Below, piece after piece: positions 1 to 4,651 of a stretch of DNA of 5,297 bases. The first letter of the stretch is position 1, and every line of letters begins with the position of its first letter. Position numbers and translations under genes: made by a program. Origin of the DNA: Haloarculaceae archaeon (GTDB lineage: Archaea; Halobacteriota; Halobacteria; Halobacteriales; Haloarculaceae); assembly GCA_018609945.1 (NCBI GenBank), contig JAHENO010000066.1, positions 1 through 5,297 of the forward strand, in the 5' to 3' direction. Under the pieces are notes generated by a model. The model did no database searches and was not told the origin of the DNA. It was given only the letters and a program-made list of their open reading frames with translations.

Positions 1-401
1 GCCGCGGTCTCGTGGTAGAACACCACCGGATCGGGCGGCCCATCCGCCGCCTCGAACCGCTCGGTGTATCCCTGGAGGGCGGTGAACCCGTCGACCACCG
101 TCTCCCCGCCCCGCTGGACGGTGTACAGCCGTGGATCTGTCGGGAACCACTTTTCCAGGCGGCCGAAATAGAGGTTGGGCGCGTACCGCCGGACCCGTTC
201 GGGCACCGGGTCGGCCGGCGTCCCTGCGGGCGTTTCGACCGGTGCCGGCGTTCCTCGCTCCGGGTCGGAGTCCTCCTCGGACCGGGTCGCGACCCACGCC
301 CCGGCGACGCCGCTTCCCGCGAGTGCCGCCAGGCCCACGTATCCGAGCAGACGGCGCCGCGACCGGTCCGGTTGATCGGTTTCCTGTTCTTCTCCCGACA
401 C
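1..401 (-). CDS. N-terminal part of exported protein, paralog of the gene at the right edge (partial)
   Basis: The frame begins at a GTG (399-401) and stays open for 133 residues to the window edge, so the C-terminus is missing. A TAG lies five codons before the GTG with no other start between them, which fixes the start. Residues 14-35 look like a twin-arginine signal: SRRRLL followed by a small hydrophobic stretch. A Pro/Thr/Glu-rich linker follows (about 41-67), then the start of a globular domain from about residue 69 (YAPNLYF, WFPTDP, GETVVDGF, GYTERF, PPDPVVFY). These blocks match the plus-strand gene at 4652 almost one for one, about half identical over some 62 residues. Where that paralog has a lipobox cysteine (LAGCG), this protein has serine (LAGSG), so it is probably secreted or membrane-anchored rather than lipidated. 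The APxxYF...WFPTD block recalls Vps62-type proteins, but the function is unknown. The downstream part would show whether an HxHDWE-like motif is present. Confidence 0.85.
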   Translation of the reverse strand, partial: MSGEEQETDQPDRSRRRLLGYVGLAALAGSGVAGAWVATRSEEDSDPERGTPAPVETPAGTPADPVPERVRRYAPNLYFGRLEKWFPTDPRLYTVQRGGETVVDGFTALQGYTERFEAADGPPDPVVFYHETA

Positions 402-428
402 TCTGTCGGGATGCTACCACAGTCAGGA

Positions 429-436
429 TAATAAAT
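429..436 (-). promoter_or_regulatory. TATA-like box for the left-edge exported protein
   Basis: On the minus strand this reads ATTTATTA, an AT-rich island in GC-rich surroundings. Its centre is about 31 bases before the GTG at 401. With the usual archaeal TATA-to-start distance of about 26-27 bases, transcription would begin about 5 bases before the GTG, giving an essentially leaderless mRNA. This is inferred from spacing and composition only. Confidence 0.5.
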
Positions 437-455
437 CTACCTGTCAAACGACCAC

Positions 456-481
456 AAAAAACAGTCGTCAGTCGGCGACTG
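456..481 (-). terminator. Probable terminator after aconitase
   Basis: On the minus strand, two bases after the aconitase stop, lies the palindrome CAGTCGCCGACTG (469-481). It can form a CAGTC/GACTG stem with a three-base loop. A short spacer and six consecutive T residues (456-461) follow. Archaeal termination relies mainly on oligo-T, and a small stem before it fits. The 8-mer GTCAGTCG occurs at 467-474 and again at 482-489, so the stem may partly reflect a local repeat. Confidence 0.5.
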
Positions 482-482
482 G

Positions 483-2450
483 TCAGTCGTCGGCCGGCGC
501 ACCGCTCTCTTCGTGCTTGGCCTTCACGTGGGCGAGTTTGCCGCCGTCGGCGAGGATCTCCCGCTCGCGGGCGGAGGCGTCGAGGTACCCCGTCGCCTCC
601 CAGTCGTCGTTGACGCGGATAGTGAACTCCTCCTGGCCCGAGCGGACGGCCTCGGCGACGTCGTCGACGATCTCGATATCGTCGCCCTGTTCGATGCGCT
701 CGTAGGTCTCCGCGTCGATTTCCAGGGGGAGGAGGCCGAAGTTGAACAGGTTCGCCTTGTGGATGCGGGCAAACGACTGGGCGAGCACGCCCTCGACGCC
801 CAGGTACATCGGGCAGAGCGCGGCGTGCTCCCGCGAGGAGCCCTGGCCGTAGTTCTCGCCGGCGACCAGGAAGCCGCCGTCGCTCTCCAGCGCGCGGTCG
901 GCGAAGGAGTCGTCGACCCGCGAGAGGGTGAACTCGGAGAGTTTGGGGATGTTCGACCGGTACATCAGGATGTCCTGGGTCGCGGGGATGATGTGGTCGG
1001 TCGTGATGTTGTCGTCCATCTTCAGCAGCGCCGGCCCCTCCAGGTGAGCGTCGAGGGGGTCCTTCAGCGGCACGTCGCCGATGTTGGGGCCCTTCACGAG
1101 GTCGTCGTCGACGGCCTCGTCGGGCTCGATGATGTCGGCTTTCGAGCCCGTGTACTTGTCGGGCAACTCGAAGCCGGGGTCCTCGAGGTCGCCGAGTTCC
1201 TCGGCCAGGTCCCGCGGGTCGACGATCTCGCCGGCGATTGCCGCCGCGGTCGCGACCTCCGGGCTACAGAGGTAGACGCTGTCGTCCTCGATGCCCGACC
1301 GGCCCTCGAAGTTGCGGTTGAACGTCCGCAGGCTCACGGAGTCGGACGCGGGCACGTGGCCGATGCCGATACACGCGCCACAGGTGGCCTCGGAGAAGTT
1401 CACGCCGGCGGCCATCAGTTCGGCTGTCCAGCCCTCGCGGGCGAGCATCTCGGAGGCCTGCTTGGAGCCAGGCGCGATGATCATCTCCGTCCGCATGTCG
1501 ACCTCGCGGCCCTCAAGCATCTTCGCCGCGGGCAGGATGTCCGGGTAGCCGCCGTTGGTGCAGGAACCGATGATGACCTGGTCGACCGACTCTCCGGCGA
1601 CCTCGCGGACGGGAACGACGTTGTCGGGCATCGAGGGCTTGGCGATGAGCGGCTCGATATCGGAGAGGTCGATAGTGATGGAGTCGTGGTACTCGGCGTC
1701 CTCGTCGGGAGTGAGTTCCTCGTAGTCGTCCGGCCGACCGACGCGTTCGAGCCAGTCTTTCGTGTTCTCGTCGGTCGGGAAGATGGAGGAGGTGGCACCC
1801 AGTTCCGTCCCCATGTTGGTGATGGTCGTCCGCTCGGGAACCGAGAGCGTCTCGACGCCCGGACCGGTGTACTCGAAGATTTTCCCGACGCCACCTTTCA
1901 CGGAGAGGCGCCGGAGCATCTCGAGGATGACGTCCTTGGCGGTGGCCCACTCGGGGAGTTCGCCCTCCAGGCGGACCTCGACGACCTCGGGCATCTCGAT
2001 GTAGTAGGCGCCGCCCCCCATCGCGACGGCGACGTCGAGCCCGCCCGAGCCGATGGCGAGCTGGCCGAGCCCGCCCGGCGTCGGGGTGTGCGAATCCGAA
2101 CCGAGAAGCGTCTTGCCGGGGGCGGCGAAGTTCTCCTTGTGGACGTTGTGGCAGATGCCGTTGCCCGGCCGGGAGAAGTAGGCGCCGAAGGTGCCGGCCG
2201 CCGAGCGCAGGAAACGGTGGTCGTCGGTGTTCTTGAAGTCGAACTGGTAGGTCTGGTGGTCACAGTACTGGGCCGCCAGTTCGGTCTGGACCTCGTCGAG
2301 CCCGAGTGCCTCGAACTGGAGCCAGACCAGCGTCCCGGTCGTGTCCTGCGTCAGGACCTGGTCGATTTCGATGCCGATCTCCTCGCCGGGTTCGAGGTCG
2401 CCCTCGACGAGGTGGTCATCGAGAATCTGTTCCGTGAGTGTTTGTCCCAT
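483..2450 (-). CDS. acn: Aconitate hydratase (aconitase), single-chain, [4Fe-4S]
   Basis: Cytoplasmic TCA-cycle enzyme that interconverts citrate and isocitrate through cis-aconitate. The 655-residue chain contains the Fe-S catalytic domains and the C-terminal swivel domain in one polypeptide, which separates it from two-subunit isopropylmalate isomerase. Visible motifs include DQVLTQDTTGT (30-40), GSDSHTPTPGG (117-127), cluster cysteines in GSCTNGG (C297) and TCGACIG (C357, C360), NRNFEGRSG shortly after, and the swivel-domain signature GENYGQGSSREHAA (531-544). It is shorter than the roughly 890-residue bacterial AcnA/IRP1 type, matching the compact aconitase common in Halobacteria. I start at the ATG at 2448-2450 (MGQTLTEQ). 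An in-frame TTG nine bases upstream would add three residues, but it lies before the transcription start predicted from the TATA box. The large open frames antisense to this gene are high-GC shadows. The promoter appears to be its own. Homoaconitase activity cannot be excluded from motifs, but aconitase is much the likelier. Confidence 0.96.
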   Translation of the reverse strand: MGQTLTEQILDDHLVEGDLEPGEEIGIEIDQVLTQDTTGTLVWLQFEALGLDEVQTELAAQYCDHQTYQFDFKNTDDHRFLRSAAGTFGAYFSRPGNGICHNVHKENFAAPGKTLLGSDSHTPTPGGLGQLAIGSGGLDVAVAMGGGAYYIEMPEVVEVRLEGELPEWATAKDVILEMLRRLSVKGGVGKIFEYTGPGVETLSVPERTTITNMGTELGATSSIFPTDENTKDWLERVGRPDDYEELTPDEDAEYHDSITIDLSDIEPLIAKPSMPDNVVPVREVAGESVDQVIIGSCTNGGYPDILPAAKMLEGREVDMRTEMIIAPGSKQASEMLAREGWTAELMAAGVNFSEATCGACIGIGHVPASDSVSLRTFNRNFEGRSGIEDDSVYLCSPEVATAAAIAGEIVDPRDLAEELGDLEDPGFELPDKYTGSKADIIEPDEAVDDDLVKGPNIGDVPLKDPLDAHLEGPALLKMDDNITTDHIIPATQDILMYRSNIPKLSEFTLSRVDDSFADRALESDGGFLVAGENYGQGSSREHAALCPMYLGVEGVLAQSFARIHKANLFNFGLLPLEIDAETYERIEQGDDIEIVDDVAEAVRSGQEEFTIRVNDDWEATGYLDASAREREILADGGKLAHVKAKHEESGAPADD

Positions 2451-2453
2451 AGC

Positions 2454-2467
2454 GTCCAAAAATGGAC
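2454..2467. promoter_or_regulatory. Short inverted repeat over the predicted aconitase transcription start
   Basis: GTCCA-AAAA-TGGAC is a perfect 5-base inverted repeat with a 4-base spacer. It lies between the TATA-like box and the ATG and overlaps the predicted transcription start (about 2455). The position would suit a repressor site, but a 5-base arm can occur by chance and no regulator is known. Confidence 0.25.
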
Positions 2468-2477
2468 TACGCGGAGG

Positions 2478-2484
2478 TATAAAT
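2478..2484 (-). promoter_or_regulatory. TATA box of the aconitase gene
   Basis: The minus strand reads ATTTATA, a good match to haloarchaeal TATA boxes. It is centred about 31 bases before the aconitase ATG at 2450, predicting a start site around 2455 and a leader of only a few bases. No Shine-Dalgarno-like sequence is needed in this arrangement. Confidence 0.65.
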
Positions 2485-2633
2485 CATGCGTGTTCGGGCA
2501 ACATCGACGCCACGACCGCCCGAGCGCCGGACTGGAGACAACGGACGGGAGCGTCGGAGCCGGGCCGACGGCGTGCGGAGACACCCCCGGCAGTGGAATC
2601 GCGGACCGCGAGACCGACCCGGGGGCCATCAGG
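2485..2633. other. Intergenic DNA with no supported gene
   Basis: This is GC-rich sequence between the aconitase promoter and the inverted-repeat element. Short frames are open on both strands, but their translations are Arg/Pro/Gly-rich, basic or featureless, unlike the acidic proteins around them, and none has a credible start. A loose inverted pair, CCCCCGG near 2584 and CCGGGGG near 2619, is the only other structure seen. No tRNA-like T-arm or other RNA motif is visible. Confidence 0.5.
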
Positions 2634-2636
2634 CTC

Positions 2637-2716
2637 ATACTGGTGGCTATAAGTTCGTAAAAATATTCGGCGCACCGTCGTGCCGAATCATTTCGAAATG
2701 TTATAGCCACCAGTAT
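2637..2716. repeat. 80-bp AT-rich element bounded by 16-bp perfect inverted repeats (MITE-like or structured 3' end)
   Basis: The left arm ATACTGGTGGCTATAA (2637-2652) is the exact reverse complement of the right arm (2701-2716). Allowing one mismatch, the arms extend to 19 bases (2634-2652 and 2701-2719). The 48-base interior holds two further symmetric units. One is a 7-base stem ATTCGGC/GCCGAAT (2665-2671 with 2682-2688). The other is the 12-base palindrome CATTTCGAAATG (2689-2700), which abuts the right arm. Drawn as single-stranded DNA or RNA, it gives an outer stem closing two inner hairpins. It is clearly richer in A/T than its flanks. No target-site duplication is obvious and there is no coding capacity. 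It could be a non-autonomous transposon remnant, a REP-like repeat or a transcript-end structure; the sequence alone does not decide. Confidence 0.75.
2659..2688 (-). terminator. Possible terminator for the AI-2E family gene
   Basis: Reading the minus strand downstream of the AI-2E stop, a 7-base stem with a 10-base loop (2688 to 2665) is followed by A and then TATTTTTA, with five T residues at 2659-2663. A stem followed by oligo-T is a reasonable transcription end for the upstream gene. It lies inside the inverted-repeat element. Confidence 0.45.
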
Positions 2717-3816
2717 CAGAAATCGTCGAGCTGGAGCTGGTTCCGGTGGAGGCCATCATCTTCGGGTTCGGCGCCGAGGAGACGCGGGAGCGCCGTCTGT
2801 GCGAAGGTCAGCCCCACGACGAGCACGATGGGGGCGAAAAAGAGCCCATAGAAACCCAGCACGACCGGGCCCAGCGTGTAGGCGAGCATCAACAGCCCGA
2901 TGTGGGTGGCCTCCCCGCTGAACAGCGGCCGGAGGATCAGATCCGGGATCGTGTCGACGACCACCAGCGCCAGGACGAGGAAGCCGAGAACGTAGACCAG
3001 TAGCGACTGGTCGCCACCGGTCAGGATGGGCGCAGCGGTAGCGCCGGCCAGGGGGATGTAGACGATCTTCATCCCGATGGCGGGGATGAGGCTCGCGACC
3101 CCGGTGAGCGCGCCAGCAAGCGTCGGGTAGGGAACCTGCGCCGGAGCCGGGGCGACGAGGTTGTATCCCTGGAAGACGGCGATGGCGATGATGGAGGTGA
3201 CGATCACGTTGAGGAGGTTCCCCCGGAGGACGGTCTCGAGTTCCTGGTCGGCGGCCTCGAGGTACTCCCGGAGGATGGCCTCGTCGTCGAACCGGAGCAG
3301 CCACTGGCGGACGCGTGTCCCGTCGATGAGGAGGTAGTAGGTCACGACGATCACGACGAAGAGGTTGAGGAAAAAGCCCGAGATCAGGCTGGTGAGGAAG
3401 GTGGCGTTCTCGGTTGCGAAGGTGACGAAGACGTCGAGTTCGCCGGCCTGGTAGGCCTGGTAGATCCCCTGGAGGGTGAGTTCGGGGAACTCCTCGATGC
3501 CGCCGAACCACTCGAGGTTGTCGGAGGCGACGTCGATGACGGGATACTGGTTGATCAGCTGGCGCGCCTCGATGGCGAGTATCGCGAGCGTGTAACTGAT
3601 GAGGAGAATCAGCGGGACGGCCAGCGACACGAGGACGATTACGCCCCGTAACCCCGCAGGGAGACGCAACTTGGCGAGCAACTTGTAGTACCAGCGCGTC
3701 GAATAGTAGAGAAAGACCGCGACCGAGAGCGCCGCGATGAAGTTGTACGCGAGGAACCCGACCACGAGGGCGACGGCGGCGCCAAAGAGGAGGACCGCGG
3801 ACCGTTTCTCGTTCAT
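2716..3816 (-). CDS. AI-2E family transporter (UPF0118-type multi-pass membrane protein)
   Basis: A 366-residue integral membrane protein. Hydrophobic segments lie at about 6-38 (probably two helices), 57-84, 140-164, 200-222, 232-265, 271-290 and 303-340. That is the usual AI-2E family plan of about eight helices with a large hydrophilic loop (about 85-138) after the third. Family-like blocks include LLIDGTRVRQWLLRF (162-176), PYPTLAGALTGVASLIPAIG (229-248), DTIPDLILRPLFSG (288-301) and the G-rich GPVVLGFYGLFFAPIVLVVG (316-335). Members include the proposed autoinducer-2 exporter TqsA and some Na+/H+ antiporters, so the substrate cannot be assigned. The ATG at 3814-3816 is the first in frame after an upstream TGA, and a T-rich box sits about 29 bases before it. 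The gene is divergent from the dUTPase gene. The TGA stop (2716-2718) falls within the arm of the inverted-repeat element, so the present C-terminus (LQLDDF) may have been set by that element. Confidence 0.93.
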   Translation of the reverse strand: MNEKRSAVLLFGAAVALVVGFLAYNFIAALSVAVFLYYSTRWYYKLLAKLRLPAGLRGVIVLVSLAVPLILLISYTLAILAIEARQLINQYPVIDVASDNLEWFGGIEEFPELTLQGIYQAYQAGELDVFVTFATENATFLTSLISGFFLNLFVVIVVTYYLLIDGTRVRQWLLRFDDEAILREYLEAADQELETVLRGNLLNVIVTSIIAIAVFQGYNLVAPAPAQVPYPTLAGALTGVASLIPAIGMKIVYIPLAGATAAPILTGGDQSLLVYVLGFLVLALVVVDTIPDLILRPLFSGEATHIGLLMLAYTLGPVVLGFYGLFFAPIVLVVGLTFAQTALPRLLGAEPEDDGLHRNQLQLDDF

Positions 3817-3842
3817 TACCGACCGGTTCGAGTCCCCCGCTC

Positions 3843-3848
3843 AAAAAA
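3843..3848 (-). promoter_or_regulatory. T-rich promoter box for the AI-2E family gene
   Basis: A run of six T residues on the minus strand lies in an otherwise GC-rich 113-base divergent intergenic region, centred about 29 bases before the ATG at 3816. The spacing matches the other genes here and implies a leader of only a few bases, but the match to a TATA consensus is weak. Confidence 0.4.
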
Positions 3849-3899
3849 CGTGCCCGTTCGTTGCGGGCCCCGAGAGGCGGCCTCGGCCGGTTCGATGGG

Positions 3900-3904
3900 G
3901 TTTA
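3900..3904 (+). promoter_or_regulatory. TATA-like box for the dUTPase gene
   Basis: GTTTAG (3900-3905) is the only A/T-rich stretch close upstream of the dUTPase ATG. It is centred about 28 bases before it, consistent with a leaderless transcript. A GC-only palindrome CGGGCGCCCG (3907-3916) lies between box and start; it may be chance in such GC-rich DNA. Confidence 0.4.
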
Positions 3905-3929
3905 GTCGGGCGCCCGGCGAGACGACCCT

Positions 3930-4391
3930 ATGTTCAGGAGCGGGCAGTTCGTCGCCGACCAGTTGGGCGAACTCCGCCCGGCGCAGGTCCAGCCCAACGG
4001 CGTCGACCTGACGCTGGGTGCGGTCTACGAGCAGGTCACGCCGGGGCGCATCGAACGCGGGGACAAGAGGGTCGGCGACCGGCGCGAACTCGACGCCGAG
4101 GACGGCGTCTACCACCTCGACCCGGGCGGGTACGTGGTGGGGTACGCCGAGCGGGTCGCGATCCCCGAGGAACACGTCGGCTTCCTCTACCCGCGGTCGT
4201 CGCTGCTCCGTAACTCCTGTATGCTGAACACCGCGGTCTGGGACGCCGGCTACGAGGGACGCGGCGAGGGACTCCTGGAGGTTCACCATCCCATCGAGCT
4301 CGAACGTGGCGCCCGGATCGCACAGCTCGTGCTGGCGGCGGCCGACCACGCTGACACCTACGACGGCGCCTACCAGCGCGAAAACCTCTAG
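3930..4391 (+). CDS. dut: Deoxyuridine 5'-triphosphate nucleotidohydrolase, archaeal dCTP deaminase-like family
   Basis: A 153-residue cytoplasmic enzyme predicted to hydrolyse dUTP to dUMP and pyrophosphate, limiting uracil incorporation into DNA and supplying dUMP for thymidylate synthesis. Its length and the N-terminus MFRSGQFVADQL with QPNGVDLTL (21-29) fit the archaeal dUTPase subfamily of the dCTP deaminase superfamily. Conserved blocks are GYVVGYAERVAIPEEHVGF (67-85), PRSSLLRNS (88-96; Ser and Arg of the RSSLxR substrate loop), NTAVWDAGYEGRGEGLLEV (100-118) and the C-terminal YDGAYQRE (144-151). E117 aligns by eye with the catalytic glutamate of dCTP deaminases (Glu138 in E. coli Dcd), so deaminase or bifunctional DCD-DUT activity remains possible. 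Start and stop are clean (ATG 3930, TAG 4389-4391). The gene stands alone and is divergent from the AI-2E gene. The high-GC antisense frame is a shadow. Confidence 0.9.
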   Translation: MFRSGQFVADQLGELRPAQVQPNGVDLTLGAVYEQVTPGRIERGDKRVGDRRELDAEDGVYHLDPGGYVVGYAERVAIPEEHVGFLYPRSSLLRNSCMLNTAVWDAGYEGRGEGLLEVHHPIELERGARIAQLVLAAADHADTYDGAYQRENL

Positions 4392-4651
4392 ACAGTTCCC
4401 GGAAAAATGGGATAAGCGTCAAAGCTTTGTGGACGGCCGTGAAATGCTCACACGCCGCGTTGGGGGGAGACCGACCCGGACCGTGCCTCTGACAGCTTCT
4501 TTCCCGGCGAATCCGCCTCCAACCGGCTCCGAGCGGGGCGCTTCGTCCCGCTTTCGACTCACCCTCGAGTCGCGCGTCCCGGTCTGATCCGGTCCTGCCG
4601 CCGCCCGCGGGCCACAATGCATTTACCACGCCAGACCGGCATATTGGCACT
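4392..4651. other. Intergenic DNA with no supported gene
   Basis: This separates the dUTPase gene from the lipoprotein gene. It contains a perfect 10-base palindrome CAAAGCTTTG (4420-4429) shortly after the AT-rich stretch GAAAAATGGGATAAG, and a small 6-base stem CGACTC/GAGTCG with a 6-base loop (4555-4572). Short frames exist on both strands (for example from an ATG at 4443 on plus and from 4622 on minus). Their products are basic and Arg/Pro-rich, have no recognisable domain and lack the acidic bias of the neighbours, so I do not call them. No clear terminator for the dUTPase gene is visible. Confidence 0.5.
4621..4626 (+). promoter_or_regulatory. TATA-like box for the right-edge lipoprotein gene
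   Basis: ATTTAC lies in GC-rich sequence and is centred about 28-29 bases before the GTG at 4652, predicting transcription to begin at or next to the start codon. It is weaker than the aconitase box but has the same spacing as every other gene here. Confidence 0.45.

Noticed and set aside
513..2660. Very long plus-strand open frame (about 715 codons) opposite aconitase
   Set aside because: It lies antisense to an unmistakable aconitase with all cluster cysteines. The translation has no recognisable motif, and long antisense frames are normal in GC-rich genomes with few A/T third positions.
2487..2660. Intergenic tail of that plus-strand frame (ending ...DPGAIRLILVAISS) as a possible decayed gene 3' end
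   Set aside because: Third-position GC is only modestly raised (about 31 of 41 codons by eye), there is no start or promoter, and the last residues come from the inverted-repeat arm. No family is recognisable.
2484..2675. Minus-strand 63-codon frame in the gap before aconitase
   Set aside because: The product is basic and Arg-rich, unlike haloarchaeal proteins. It spans the inverted-repeat element, has no promoter signal of its own and ends over the aconitase TATA box.
2485..2716. tRNA or other structured RNA gene in the largest gap
   Set aside because: No T-arm consensus, anticodon arm or CCA-like end was found. The only strong folding comes from the inverted-repeat element itself.
2756..3844. 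Minus-strand 362-codon frame overlapping the AI-2E gene in another frame
   Set aside because: The translation is almost entirely Arg, Pro, His and Gly, a typical shadow of a GC-rich gene. The overlapping frame has clear membrane segments and family motifs.
3816..4349. Minus-strand 177-codon frame opposite the dUTPase gene
   Set aside because: It is antisense to a well-supported dUTPase, no domain is recognised, and its end coincides with the AI-2E start by chance.
4419..4622. Small minus-strand frame of 67 codons in the dut-lipoprotein gap
   Set aside because: It is basic and Ser/Arg/Pro-rich with no motif and no convincing promoter. The plus-strand frame from 4443 is rejected for the same reasons.
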